From Sphagnum compactum (Eukaryota > Bryophyta > Sphagnopsida > Sphagnales): a stretch of DNA of 64,000 nt. The DNA lies in the NCBI GenBank assembly GCA_965153455.1, contig OZ234495.1, positions 5,518,001 to 5,582,000 on the forward strand. Direction: 5' to 3'. A model generated the notes under the pieces. That model was given only the letters and a program-made list of their open reading frames with translations. It searched no databases and was not told where the DNA came from. Positions 22,997 to 36,119 of this stretch are shown piece after piece (positions within the stretch are counted from its first letter, which is position 1; each line of letters starts with the position of its first letter). The position numbers and the translations under genes are program-made.

Positions 22997-23881
22997 CAGT
23001 ATTGGCGTGGAAAGTGTTTCAGTTTTTAGTGCTGCTTCACAGTCAAGGAAAGTTTTCCTGGCAAAACTGTTACTCTGATATCTTTACAGAGAAACAACTT
23101 GTGTATAGAGATTGTGATGATTTTGGTTGAACATAATGTTTGTAGCAAATTTCATTTATTTGCAGCAAGAATGCTGTGGAAGTGAAGTTTCAAGGGCAAC
23201 CTTGGTTCTGAACCTTCTGTGGGAAGTTTAGATGGTAAAGGTCAGTTCCTTATGAACTTTAAGCCTACTGAAGCATGGGGCTGTTGTGCTGAGACTTGGA
23301 TCCTGACAAGTGTGACTCCCTATGTGGTTATTGACAAAGGTTCTGCAGTTTCCAGACAAGCTAAATAGCTCATGAGCCTGTTTAGGCAAGATGTAGGTGA
23401 AGTGCACTGTATTGTATTCTAGTTTTTATCTCTTTTGTAAGTGTTATTTGTCAGGTGGAGAGTTCTACCCATGTATATCTGTTGTAATTTTGTATATGGC
23501 AGCCTAGTGGGCTGACTTATTAACTGTAAGCAAGACGATTTCATCTGATCTCTGTGGAACACAGCGGATAATGTATATCTCTCCATTGGAATGTCTGTTT
23601 TCAATTCATTCTCTTTTTCTGCAACAAGACTACTGTTGCTTATGAAACTAAAGGTCTAGGATATTGTGGACTTGCTTCTTAAATGATAGGTGTACCACTT
23701 GGAAGTGGTGTACAGTGCTCTAGATGTGCTTAGTCACTCGACAACTGATGTCAAGCTGCTGTTTAAAGCATCGCTCATTAATATGATATTTTATTTGAAG
23801 CTTCAAAAGGCTTCAAATGGTACAAGGTAGGAATAGAATCTCACTATAGAAATAGTGTTATGGTAAAATCCAATCCATACT
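22997..23881. other. Shared 3' flank between convergent ceramidase (+) and epimerase (-) genes
   Basis: The two genes are tail to tail with about 885 bp between stop codons. This holds both 3' UTRs; I cannot place the poly(A) sites. No extra gene is seen. Confidence 0.6.
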
Positions 23882-26329
23882 TCACTTGAAAAAGCTTAAG
23901 GAAGCTTGAGCTCCTTCAACACCATTACGCAGGTCAGAAATCACACCAGCCGGATCCTGTGCCCCAAACACAGAGCTTCCTGCAACAATGCAATTTGCCC
24001 CTGCTGTTGCTGCTTGTTGTATTGTTGATGGGCCAAGGCCACCATCAACCTGACAAACCCCAAGAGAGTACAAGTACGGTCAAGACCTCTTATACCATGT
24101 TTCTTTTGTATTGAAGAAGGATGGAGCAATAACAGCTAGAAAAACAAAAGAAACAGGTCATGAAATCATTTGGGAATAAGTTGGGCATATATAGGGGTTC
24201 AAGTAGAGAAGCACCTGAATGTCAAGATGTGGGAATTTCTTGCGTAAGGTGTTGACCTAATGTCAAAATTCAACAACATAAAAATGTGTGTTAGTATGAG
24301 GACTTCTGCATATTGCATGCTACAAAATTTTGACAGAAATCTCCATTCATAATGTTTTTGAACTGCAGCTAACAAGCTCTTTGCAAAAATTATCTGTGTC
24401 ACCAAGAGGACACTAATAGGTTTCAGACACTGATCATGGTCCTTGTTGGTACTCTGATATCAGCAGAGCCTGCCAGGCCCATCATCAATCCCATGGCAAA
24501 GGAACCCTGGTTATGAACCCAAGACCTTTTGCATTTCAACCACAAACTGTGCCAGTGACGACCTCACTGTACAATCTTCCAGAAAAGTGCCATGCAATTG
24601 GAGAGAGAGAGAGAGCAAGAGATACACACACACACCTTGGTCATCATATCAGGCATGAATTTTTGGCCTCCAAATCCAGGCTCAACAGTCATGACAAGCA
24701 CCATGTCAACAGGTTCTGCACTCTCAACCTGCAGCCATTGGTTGTCAGTATGTCAAAGTGGTTCTCATGTTTATATCAGGAAATCTGCCAGCTGAATCAG
24801 ATATGGAATCAGACCAGCATCCCGAAGAGAAGAACCTCAAGTACTGTGAGATACATGAAAATATCCAATTGCCACACAAGTTGAAGAAAGATCATGCAAG
24901 TGAAACTTGATGCTTTTCATCAGGAAGATTGCAACTTATTCTGACCGATTTGGTCTTTTTCACTATATGAATGTATGAATGCTGAAAAGCCCCTGTTGCA
25001 TCATATCGTACCAAAGGGAAGACAACTTCAACTGGTGTGCCAGGTTTCAGAGCAACTGCTGCACGCATACCCCCAGCCTTGATTCTCCGCACAAGCTCTT
25101 GCCAATTATCTGTCAGTGCCATTTCCACCCATACCCCATCTGCTGTGATTGGTTTTCTCTTCAAAACTTAAGAATAAAAACAACAACCAAGTGCTTCCCT
25201 TATTGAGAAACACAATTCTTGCACAAGAAAAACAAGAGGAGATTTTGATGATATTCTGCTAAAGATTACATTTATGAGGAGATTGAGAAAGAGAAGAAGT
25301 CCACAACTTTGGTACACTTTGAAGATACCCTGAAATACTCTGCAAATTCTGAGTTTCTGTTGCATTTCCAGAAGTGAACTTGGAATTTCCAGGACTTGGG
25401 TAGAAGAAGACACACCTTGGGCTACTTCCACATGGAAAGTGAAACCGGAAGCACCTGCCTTGACAAGCTCATCAACGTAGTCCAATGGGTTTGTCACCAT
25501 CAAATGGCAGTCCAGGAACATCCTGCAAAAATATGAATGCACCTGCTTGATCACAATTTGGCATTTCATACATTGGAGAATTGCTGGCTTTGAAAGAAAA
25601 AATCCAAAGGTGCAAAGCATATACTCCATGGATTTCCAATGAGGAGATTTGCAATGAGATCAAGTGTCAAACAAAATAATGTCCCCAATGAGTGAGAAAA
25701 TGTGAGGAGAAAGACTCACGAGGTATGCTTTCTCAATGACTTGATGACCGGTGCCCCAATTGTCAAATTTGGAACATAGTGCCTGCATTTAACAAGAAGA
25801 AAAAAAAGTAGTAGAAGAAAGTAGCATCACCCGATCACAGAAAATTTGCACAAGAGGAAGAAGTAGAATCAACACATCACAGGAAAAATTGCAGAAGGAA
25901 AAGTAGCAGCAAGATCCATCACAGAAAATTTGCAGAAGAAGAAGAGCAGCATCAAGGCATGGCAAAAGAATATTGCAGAAGGGAGGAGAGGCCATGGATC
26001 AATTCACTGTCCTCAGCTTGCACGAAATTTGTACATACACATAAAGCTTACCCATCCTGCACACAATCATAACATCCAGCCAAGAAGAAACTGAATCAGT
26101 GTCAATCAGTCAGGCAGCAGAAGAGATGGTTGAAGCAACCGAGCTAGCTTTGGAGTTCTCGAGATGTATATGTCTTTACCATGATATCCATGTGCAGCCA
26201 GTCTGCACCACACTGCTCCATGAATTTCGCCTCTGACGCTAGGTTCGCGAAATCTGATGATAGCATCGAAGGGGCTATCTTGGGTTGTGGAAGCATCCGC
26301 TTCAATTCTTCCTCATTCCCGCCACCCAT
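23882..26329 (-). CDS. RPE: Ribulose-phosphate 3-epimerase, cytosolic type (complete, 8 coding exons, 241 aa)
   Basis: Interconverts ribulose 5-phosphate and xylulose 5-phosphate in the pentose phosphate pathway. Exons in transcript order: 26180-26329, 26052-26056, 25720-25782, 25416-25522, 25012-25109, 24636-24728, 24215-24256, 23882-24049. All introns are GT-AG and phase is kept throughout. A beta/alpha-barrel fold is expected. All four metal-site residues are present: His46 and Asp48 (H-M-D-I-M-D-G), His79 (L-D-C-H-L-M-V) and Asp188 (V-D-G-G-L-G). The phosphate-binding P-G-F-G-G-Q (158-163) is intact. There is no transit peptide: the conserved [10 protein letters not shown] begins at residue 17, so this is the cytosolic rather than the plastid isoform. 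Exon 2 is only 5 nt (GATGG) and is needed to supply Asp51-Gly52. The exon 6 donor sits inside a GT microsatellite. Confidence 0.95.
24599..24635. repeat. Compound (GA)n(CA)n microsatellite abutting the epimerase exon 6 splice donor
   Basis: On the minus strand the intron begins GTGTGTGTGTGTATCTCTTGC and continues as CT repeats, so the GT of the splice donor is the first unit of a dinucleotide array. Repeat-length variation would alter intronic positions right after the donor but not the coding exon. Confidence 0.8.
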
Positions 26330-27050
26330 GGTCGATCAATCGATCGATCGATCGATGGATTTCCAGTTCCTTTGATCCCCACCTTCTTGTCGAGGATGGC
26401 TGGCCTCTTCCAAAACCCTTGGCACCAGAAAATCTTGTGATGGGAAAACCTTCTGGTTCAAAAGAATCCCTGATCAGAAACCTCGGAAAGATGATTTCTT
26501 CAAAAAAAAAACTCTTCTTCTCGCCAGATTTCAGAACAATTTCTCTGCTTCTCGGAAGAATTTTCTTCGTCTTCTTCTTCTTCTTCCTCGTCGCTGCTGT
26601 TGCTGGTGGGATTCCAGTAGGAGAAAAAAGGCTTGGGATTTTCTGACCTAAAAACTTGCCAAAGCAAAATTGGGCGAGTTTTTTTTTTCTCCTTTTTTTT
26701 TTTTGGGGTTTTCTTGGGGGTTTGGGGTTTGGGGTTTGTTTTGTTTTTTAATTTTTCCTTTCTTTATTATTATTATTTTTTCCTGGGTTTCTTAATTTTA
26801 AAAACACTCTTGCAAAAGTGTCAAATTGGAATTCTAGAAAAATTAAAATAAAATAAAAAATTCTGGGTTTCTTAATTTTAAAAACATTTCTCGCAAAAGT
26901 GTCAAAATTGGAAATTTTGGAATAAAAGTGCACAAGTAATGTGCTAGAACCCTGTCTATATATAAATAAGTAAATAAATAGCTATTACATATTACAGACT
27001 AGTAGTTAAACTAAAGAAATATGTAAATAAATATTGGTGGAGATAATTAA
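26330..27050 (-). other. Upstream region / probable 5' UTR and promoter of the epimerase gene
   Basis: Includes a (CGAT)n tract at 26337-26356, TTC repeats at about 26567-26590 and a G/T-rich run at about 26690-26750. A ~45-bp segment (TGGGTTTCTTAATTTTAAAAACA followed by TCGCAAAAGTGTCAAA-like sequence) occurs twice, near 26780 and 26865, a local direct duplication. No other gene is seen. Confidence 0.45.
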
Positions 27051-27101
27051 GAAAATCAAATCAAATCATCAAATCTAGCAATCCCAAATTGGTGTGTGCA
27101 A

Positions 27102-27148
27102 AATAATAATAATAATAATAATGAATAAATAAATAAATAAATAAATAA
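27102..27148. repeat. Microsatellites (AAT)n then (AAAT)n
   Basis: About seven AAT units are followed by about six AAAT units. Confidence 0.85.
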
Positions 27149-27299
27149 AGTCTTCAAGCCTACATACAACCCTATTGTGGTAAACATTGAAGAAAATGAT
27201 GGGGGCTTTCTAGGGTTTCTATTGCTCCTCTTAAAATTCTCACAAATTCTCACAAGTGCATTTTACAAATAACTTCATTATAATTTTTGAAAGTGGGAT

Positions 27300-29040
27300 G
27301 GAGTTTGGTCTTCCCAATAATATAATAAAGGTATTTAAATAAAAATTTATTAATAAAAATTTTAAGGTTTTTTCAACTAGTAGTATTATTAGGGGTGGTA
27401 ATTTTCTAAATGGTTGAGTTTGTAAATTTATCTAGCTGTTAAATATTGTGATATATTTTAACTTATCATTTATCTAAATACTATAATTTAACATAACATG
27501 AATTGAAATTTAAAAAAATTAGAAAGATTGTGAGATTGGGATGAAGTTTGGCATCCCAGTAAATATTTTCACAATATTTAAATTTGAGATTTATCCATGG
27601 CATTGGACTTTGGTGATATGAAATTCTCTAGAATGAGAAATTTTATATTTCACTAGATAGTACTAATTTTATATTTTGTAAATTATATAAATAAAAAATT
27701 ATTAAATCTGTAGTTTCTTTAAATAAAAATATTTAAAGTTTCAAAATTCTCTGAATAATTAATCTTTAACTTTGGTACGTAAAATTGGCAATGATTTAAT
27801 GATATTGACAATAATTTGTTGAAAAAAAACTTGTAGAATAGACTTTGATTGATACAATGCTTTTGTGATGAAAGCTTGTATTTTTTTAGTGTAAATATTT
27901 GAACCTTTGTCCTTTGGTGCACCTATATTTCAACATAGTTATAAACATGATATTTTTTTGAAAGGAGGAAAAACAATGACATCATGTGAACGAATATCAT
28001 GACATCGTGCATATGGCAGCCCCGAAAAATAGCAATGTGATAGAAAAGCATAAAGAATTTTTTTGATGAAATTCCATGCATTTTTAATCATCTCCATTGG
28101 TAGAAAAATTATCCTTTCAAAATAAAATCAACATTCCATTTGTGAAAGAAACCAATTTGATTAGTGTAGTAGATTGGACATTGAACCCTAAACCCTAAAA
28201 CCTACTCAACATCATACCAAGTGGTATTTAGATTAGGTATTTAACAAAACTTATCCTTTTGCATAATGGGTGGGTATTAGGCGGTTCTTGGTCATTTATT
28301 TTTTAAATTACCCCTTATGCATAGCATGCATGAATTGCCAAAACAATATTGAGAATTTTGATAATCGAAGGTATGTGTAGAGACCTAAATTGGTACCAAC
28401 TAAATTGGTCCAATTTTTTTCAAAAGCTAAATACTCGATACCTTGTGTGGTAATTAAAAAACCCAAAATCAAAGAATTTGCTTGGATGGGTTTTTTTGAA
28501 AACTAAAGAACCAACCAACATTGGAAAGGACCTTCCACTTTTGTCAAGTTCTTTAAACTTGGAAAGTTATTTATGTTAGTTAAGGAACTTTTTTTCAGCT
28601 ATTCCTTGGTCTCCGCTCTTAAGCTATTGCTATTGGCTAGCCTTCAAACCTAAGAAGAGTTCCAAAATTGTTCTTTAGAGTTTTACAATTGCAAGTTTGA
28701 TAATTTAATGTTTTGGGTTTGTTGGATTCATTAGTCTTTTGGATACCTTCGCAAGGTACTTTGCATATTCACAATAACTTTTGTTGATTACTAGTTGAAA
28801 GCTTTTTCAAGTGGATGTCAATGTGGGTTTGCAATGATAGCGTAACATCATCAAGCAAAATGAACACACCCAAAGGGCCACGCTTCCAAAATGGTTAGAA
28901 ACACTATGACATTTCAAGGGCATTTTGGTGGAGGACATTGAAGAAGACTTTGCAAACATAATCAATTGTCATTGATCATGTTCTCTTACTATCTCATGTC
29001 ATTTTTATTGCTTACAACCATTGTTGTGGGAATATCTAGT
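27300..29040. other. AT-rich intergenic DNA, no gene recognised
   Basis: No supported coding region. A short CCCTAAACCCTAAA telomere-like motif occurs at about 28185-28200. Confidence 0.55.
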
Positions 29041-29079
29041 TTGTTTGTAAGGTAAAAACTAGTGTTGTGTGTGTAAAGG

Positions 29080-29640
29080 GTTTGGGACTTACACCTTGTG
29101 TAAGTGTAAATCCTATGATGAAATTTATGTACACTCCATGTGAGTGTAAATGTAAAACGCGAAACATGTAAGTGTAAAACTTTATAAATTTATTTTATGT
29201 CATGTAAAACAATGTAAGTGTAAATGTAAAAAAAATACATTCATGTGGTTTTATGCAGCTATGTAAAACAACATGTAAATGTAAGTGTAAAAATAAATAC
29301 ATTTATATGGTTTTACATGCATGTGTAAAACCACATAAGTGCAAATGTTAAAAAAAATGCATTTATGTGGTTTTACGTAGCTATGTAAAACAACATGTAA
29401 GTGTAAGTGTAAAAATAAATACATTTATATGGTTTTACATGCATGTGTAAAACAACATAAGTGTAAATGTTGAAAAAATACATTTATGTGGTTTTACGCG
29501 GCTATGTAAAAAACATGTAAATGTAAGTGTAAAAATAAATACATTTATATGATTTTACACGGCTATGTAAAACAATGTAAGTGTAAAACAATTACATTAT
29601 TTAAAATGCATGTGTGAAACAACGTAAATGTAAAACCATG
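29080..29640. repeat. Satellite-like array, ~121-bp higher-order unit of two ~60-bp halves
   Basis: Blocks of the form ATTTATGTGGTTTTACGTAG and ATTTATATGGTTTTACATGC alternate. Landmarks sit at 29239, 29301, 29361, 29423 and 29482, giving half-unit spacings of 62, 60, 62 and 59 bp. TGTAAGTGTAAA spacers fill the gaps. Edges are degenerate. No coding signal is seen. Confidence 0.8.
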
Positions 29641-29659
29641 TACGAAATTTTTAAGGAAG

Positions 29660-32600
29660 GGGGGATTTCATAATGTTTTTGATGATTGGCCAATCAAATG
29701 GTTCATTAACAAAAAACCCATCAAAACATGCAACCCAACTAATTAATATGGATTTGCAAGAAGGTATGGTCATTAAGGATATATAATAAAAGCATTTGTA
29801 AAAAAAAAAATTTAAATCACCATAACCCTAAATTCGGTCATAAATAGGATAAAAACAAATTAACCTGACAAAAAAACACATTAACATTTAAAGGGGAGGG
29901 AGGGGGTGTTGAAACCCATAAGACCATCAAATTTTGTGATAAACTGAATTTCATCATATCTTTCGTTTTTCCTTAATGTCTCCATTGTTGCTACATATAT
30001 TTTCATTACTATTACCTATATAAATACTATAGTTATTTTCAAACCTTGTGCATTAAATGTTAAGTTTCATCATTTCATACCCATATTTATGGATACATTG
30101 AAAGAAGGGTTTGAGGGTGAAAGGAGGCCCGAAAACAAGATGACTTTATGACACACCCCAAAACATTTACACAGGACCAAGTAAATGTATTTGACAAATA
30201 TTTACATTGGATTTACACGCCATATATACAACTATTGACACTTACAAGGTCAACATTGATCAAACCAAGTGTTCAATGTCAAGTTTTTGTGACTTGAATT
30301 CAAATTCACACCATTTTGTTGGAATTGACATAAGAACTAGATTGTGGAACAAATATTTTGCTAGATCCAAAATCTAAATTAGGACTGTGAAAAAATTATT
30401 CTTGAAAATGAGGTAAAAATATTTAGGTTTAGAAGTTGATTTTAAAAATAATAATAAGTAGGTTCAACTTTATAATTAAATATTCATTTTAAGTAATTGT
30501 TGAACTTTGTACCTCCATAGACACCTATTTTGAAATTTTAAAAAACCTTTTAACCATATAATCGTTAACATTTAAGTGTGTAATGTGTATTATATATGGA
30601 ATTAGACCCAATTTTTGAAATGGGCTTGAAGGTTTTTCAATTTGAAAAAATGTTTTTGAAAGGTTCAAAAATTGGAAGAATTAGGTTTAAAGCTCCATCC
30701 AACAACCGTTACATAAATTTTATAAGTCAAAACTAGGACTGAAGGTTTTCTTTAAAAAGGAATAACTACACAATAATGCTTACAACCATGGCAACACAAT
30801 AACTTTATGTTGTACCCAAGCAAAGAAAACAAGGAAAATATTTGTGGCAAAGGAGGAAAAATAGTTACATAGGTCAAATTTTCATGTTTCACATGATCCT
30901 ATCACATGTGGAATGGGCAAAAAAAGTCAAGTATTTTGAAAGCATATCATTGCACATTACAACAACAATGGACCTCCAAGCTATTGGAGGCTGCTTAACT
31001 AGAAGCTTGGAAACAAAATGAGGATGTATCAAGCATGACATGATGAAATTTTGTGGGAACTATCATGTTGTGGTCTCTCTTGACAAGAGTGACATCTCAA
31101 ATGAACATACATCATTGAAAATGTTACAACTTTACAATCTAAGAACCCAAATAAAAGTTCGTTTGATTTCATACTCTATTGGTTGATCCTCAAATATATA
31201 ACTCAATGGTCAAAGACTAGAAAAGAGAATAAGAGAATGACCCCATGAAGACGAAAGTTCCCCCCAACATAGTCATAATTGAAAGGTAAATGAATATTGT
31301 ACCCCTAGAATTTTTATTTTTTTTATAGTGTCATGTTTTCTTCAATAACATAAACAAAACACATACATATTAATATCCCTCTTGAATTTCTTTGCAAAAA
31401 AAAAAAAGGAAACAATATGAGATGAAGAAAATTATCTCATTTTGAAAAACTAGGCTTAAACACTATTCTTCAATGCCATCAAATTTTAAATAGCCACCAA
31501 ATTGTCACTTTTTTTTCTTTGACAAGGGTTAATTCCAACCCTAAATTAGATTAATATATACCTCTATAGATGTCTTCATAACCTTTCTACTAGTCACCAC
31601 TTAATTTCTGGTGGTTGTCGACAAAGAAAGTCTAAAAAGCTTCTAATTTAGTAAGCCAATGGCTCGCAATTTTCAAAATATTCCAAATTAAAAATAAAAT
31701 TTCCTTAATATCAACTTACCACGGATTTAACATTAGATGTGAAGCATGCCTTAAAATATTACCAGTTGAAGTCGACCAATGTTGTACAATTATTTGATTT
31801 TGTCAAAACTTTTAGTTTTGATTATTCAAAAAAATTAGAATCAAAGAACCAACGTTTGGTTTTGGGTTTTTGATTTTTTAAAATAACTAGCAAGTTTCAT
31901 ACAAAAATCAACAAATGAATGACAATTTAGGGTAGGTTTTTTTGACTTGGTTATTTGATTTTTTTAATTGGTGGTTAGTGGTCAAAACCAATTACGAACA
32001 TTTTTCAAAAAGCTAGTCAAAGGTTAGAACTAGTGTTGGTTGATTATTGATCTTTTGAGTAACTAATTAATAACCTAGTTGATGGTTATGAAAAAAATCA
32101 ATAACTAAAAAACTTTGGTAGAACAAATTTTAAGTTGTTACTATATGGTAAAGATTGAGGTGAAGGCATTATTGAAATAAGGTCCCACAAAAACTAGTAG
32201 TTGAACGATGAATGCCCAATTTCAATAATGCCCTCAACCAAGGGATTTACCCACCATCAAGATTCACTAGATATTTCCTTTAATGATAGGTGGATTGCAG
32301 CACAATGCACAACATCAAAATCATAAAACATGGTTAAAATTTGTAAAGCTCATTTTGAAATCATAAAGCCCACTTTGTTGTCAATTTTACATGTTTCAAG
32401 GTGTTGTCCAAATACACTAGAATTTTTTTGGGTGGATCTTTATGTTAAGGATATACATATACGGTACATTTGCATATGAATTCCAAGATTCAAAAAGAAA
32501 AAACCTCTCAACACTAAGCAAATGTCACTAAAACATCATAATAAAATAAAATAGTAAAATAAAAACTATCCATTTAAAATAATTTCTAATCCTTTTGCAA

Positions 32601-34315
32601 AATAACAACAAATAAACAATGTTATTTATGTTTGCATATACTAGTAGTAAGTAACAATCTTTTGTAAAAAGATTATTATGTTAATTCAATGAAATCAAAC
32701 TTTCCCATTAAGTGGAAATTGTCACAATTTTGGAGGGGAGGTTTGTATTGTTAGTTTGGCTCCTATGGTCCATTATTAGAATAGTCTTTTCTATTTTGCA
32801 ATTAACTAAAATTTGGTTGCCTATCGAATTGTGAAGACATTAACAAAGGTTCAATGAAACTTGTCATGTTCAAAACTTTGTTCAATTTTGATAAGTTTTC
32901 TTGGGTGAATGGGTACATAAGGGCTTGATCTTAAGTCTTGAATTAAGGGGTTTCAATTTTTGAAACATATGCAAGGAGGAGGATTAAGTAGGTACCTATA
33001 ACTTTTTTTATTTTAGTAAAAACCTATCTTTATAAATTTGTTTCCACTTATTTTTTAGAAGCAACCTAATCAACTTGGCAACTTTCATCTTTGGTTGTCC
33101 TAAAGTTTTGAAATGTCCTTTATTTGTTTTGTATGATTATCCAATGGATGGGCCCTATCATAACAAACCAAAATTAAGCCTTTGATGCACTCACAACCTA
33201 ATTGATAGAAACAACAATAAGTACTAGGTATCAACAATAACAATAGGTGGCGTGGGTTTAGGGTTTCTAAGATTTATAACTTTTATCAAGACTTTGACTA
33301 ACAAGTTGATTGTTCAATCTTTAATAAATTTGGAAAAAATATACCATATCAAGGATGAGTCCAAAACACTTGCCAAGTCAATGACAAGGCGGGTTTGATG
33401 GAATTTGAAACCAAAACTCAAGTATGCCCCTACCCCTACCTATAATCCTTACTTACCTCTTGATTTGAGGGCACCTTATTCCACAACCGACATGTTTTAT
33501 CAACAAATTGTCGTTTTTTGGTCAAACTGAATTACCCAAATAACTTTGATTCTCTTAGTGCCTAAGTGTCAAAGTGTTGAACATTTGTACAAGACCTCCG
33601 TTTTTAAAAAAAACATTACTTGCTTAAGTGTTAGGTTTATTAAAATTGATAATACAAGTTGGATTTTTTATAAACTACACAATATTTCCTTAATGTCAAG
33701 CAATGTTAAACTTGTCCTCTTTTTTTAGCATTGTTTACTTGAGTGTTAAATTTGCTTTGATTGCTTGTGGTTAAGTTCCTTATGAGCTACAAATTTGTTG
33801 TTTTAAAGTGCTAAACATTGTTAAATTTTTTTGTTGCTTTTATGAAACATGTGATTATGTGATTTAGTTATTTCTATCAATATATGTGCAAAGTAGTTTG
33901 TTAATGGTACAAATGCAATTCAAGCATTGATGTTTTTTTCCCCCCTAATTAAAGATTGAATGATGACCATTGAAATTAATGCATTTACATTAAAACAAAT
34001 TGAATTGGGATTGCTAGCACTAGATTTCCATTGAAACTACACCAAACATCTTTTTGGGGTAGGGAGTCATAACACTAGCCCATTGGGATTAGTGTTAATC
34101 ACAAGTGATATAAATAATGCCCAATTAAGTCCTTGGTAATCACCTTCAGCTTGAAGGTAATACCGGGGAAGACAATGTTTACACATTCACAAAAGTAATT
34201 TACTAATTTTCTTACTTCATAAGTAGAAAAAAAATCATCTTTTACAACTTGTCTTATGTAATTACATGTGTCATATGTAATTTAAAAATGTCACAAAAGA
34301 TAATTTTTCTACTAG
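29660..34315. other. Long AT-rich gene-free interval
   Basis: No gene, RNA gene or clear element is recognised in about 4.6 kb. A small open frame at 33546-33728 has no supporting motif. A TTTAGGGTTT-type motif occurs near 33256. Confidence 0.5.
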
Positions 34316-34319
34316 CTAC

Positions 34320-35060
34320 TACATAAAATCCTACATCTTAATCTAACCCCTAAATTCAAAACCCTAAATCTAAGGCCTTAAAACTAAAACCCTAATCTCC
34401 ATAATTAAAACAAAAAAATTAATCCAAACCTTAAATCTAAACCCTAAAACTCTAATGCAAAGCACAAAGCCCTAAACCCTAATCCAAACCCTAAATCCAA
34501 AGCCTTAAAATTAAAATCCTAATTTAGAACATTAAAACAAAAACTTAATTCAAACCTTAAATCTAAACCCTACAACTCTAATGCAAAGCAAAAAGCCCTA
34601 AATCCTAATCCAATCCTTAAATTCGAAGCCTTAAAACTAAAACCTTAATCTAGAAAGTTAAAACAAAAACTTAATTTAAACCCTAAATTTAAACCCTCAA
34701 ATTCAAATGCAAAGTATAAAACCTTGCACCCTAATCCAAACCTTAAATCCAAAGGCCTAAAACTAAAGCCTTAATTTAAAACAATAAAACAAAAGCTTAA
34801 TCCAAACCCTAAATTAAAACCCTAAAATTCTAATGTAAAGCATAAAGCCCTAAACCCTAAATTGAAAGCCTTAAATCTGAAATGTTAAAATATAAACTTA
34901 ATCCAAACCTTAAATCTAAACACCAAAACCCTAATCCAAAGCACAAAGCCCTAAGCCCTAATCCAAAGCCTTAAAACCCTAAATCCTAAACCTACATCTA
35001 AACCTTAAAACCTTAATCCAAAACGTTAAAACTAAAACATTAATGCAAACCTTTAATTCA
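34320..35060. repeat. ~126-bp satellite built of degenerate telomere-like heptamers (AAACCCTAA)
   Basis: The array is dense in AACCCTAAA-like words. A landmark block (AAATCCAAAGCCTTAAAACTA and variants) recurs at 34366, 34493, 34619, 34745 and 34859, giving periods of 127, 126, 126 and 114 bp. Each period also carries a TCTAATGCAAAGCA block. 126 equals 18 x 7, consistent with growth from the telomeric heptamer. No coding function is seen. Confidence 0.8.
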
Positions 35061-35689
35061 AAACTTGAATGTGATGCTCATTTGTATATTGCGCATGGCA
35101 CACAATGGTGGGTGCCACTAATAACACCAACTTGTCAAACTTGCTTAAAATGAAGTTGGTCAAAGTTTTGAACAACCTTAGTGCTGCTCGCATACTAGCA
35201 AAACACATTTTGAACTCTCACATTTGAATCCATTGAGTGACCCATGCCCTCTTGTAATTCATTGGAATTGAACATGTCGGATGAGTCGATAGCAACAACT
35301 GCAACCATAAAAGCACATTATCTCTATCTATCTATGTTTGTAAACATCTCCTGCATCCCATCATCACTTGAGGATGAAGAGCTATAACTATTTGATCCGA
35401 AAGTACTAGAACTATCTCCTATAAAACTAAAACCATGGTTTGAAGATGAAGCCATGATTTCCAAATGAGAAAATCCTTCAACTTCAGTGAGAAGTGAAAA
35501 AGAAAAAAATGAGTGAGAGGTGCTCCCACTTATATAGTTCCCACCCATAAGACAAAACATATGGGTTTGAAGCAAAGGTTATGGAAACCATTTTTGCACA
35601 AAGTTGAAGATTTAAGTTTTGGATGGCATTATTGGTTGAGGGTTTAATTATGAGTGGGGGATAAGGATTAGGGGTTTTGATTATGATGT

Positions 35690-36110
35690 TAAACTAAGCT
35701 TTTAATAACCCTTATGATAAGTCTTATGTAGGACCCTAGGTACCTTGTCATCTAAGTCAAATTTCCTCAAGTAACTCCTTATGTAATCCTTAAATAACCT
35801 CTTACATAAGCCCATAAGTAGTCCCCTAGGTATCCCTTTACTTACAAAGTCCTAGGCATCCCAACCAAGGTAGGCCATTAGGTAATTTCTAAGTATCCTC
35901 TAAATAGTCCCCTATGGAACCCCATAAATATTCCTAAACTTTAAAAAAGCCCTTAGGTAGTCCCTTAAATAAGCCTTATGTAGCCCCCCATAAATAGTTC
36001 CTAAGTATCTCCTAACATAAAAAATCACTAGTTAACCCCTAAATAGTTCCTTAGGTAATTCTTGATAACTCCCTAAGTAACCCGTACTTAAACCCATGGC
36101 TAGGCAAGTT
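35690..36110. repeat. Degenerate array of CCCTAAGTA-like words
   Basis: Variants of CCTTAGGTAGTCCC, CCCATAAGTAGTCCC, CTCCTAAGTAT and similar recur every ~12-40 bp with no fixed period. It starts about 600 bp beyond the telomere-like satellite and shares the CCCTAA core, so a common origin is possible. Confidence 0.5.
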
Positions 36111-36119
36111 GGTAGCCCG

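Noticed and set aside
29080-29640. A CRISPR-like array
   Set aside because: The repeats are contiguous, diverged AT-rich satellite units without unique spacers, in a plant nuclear context.
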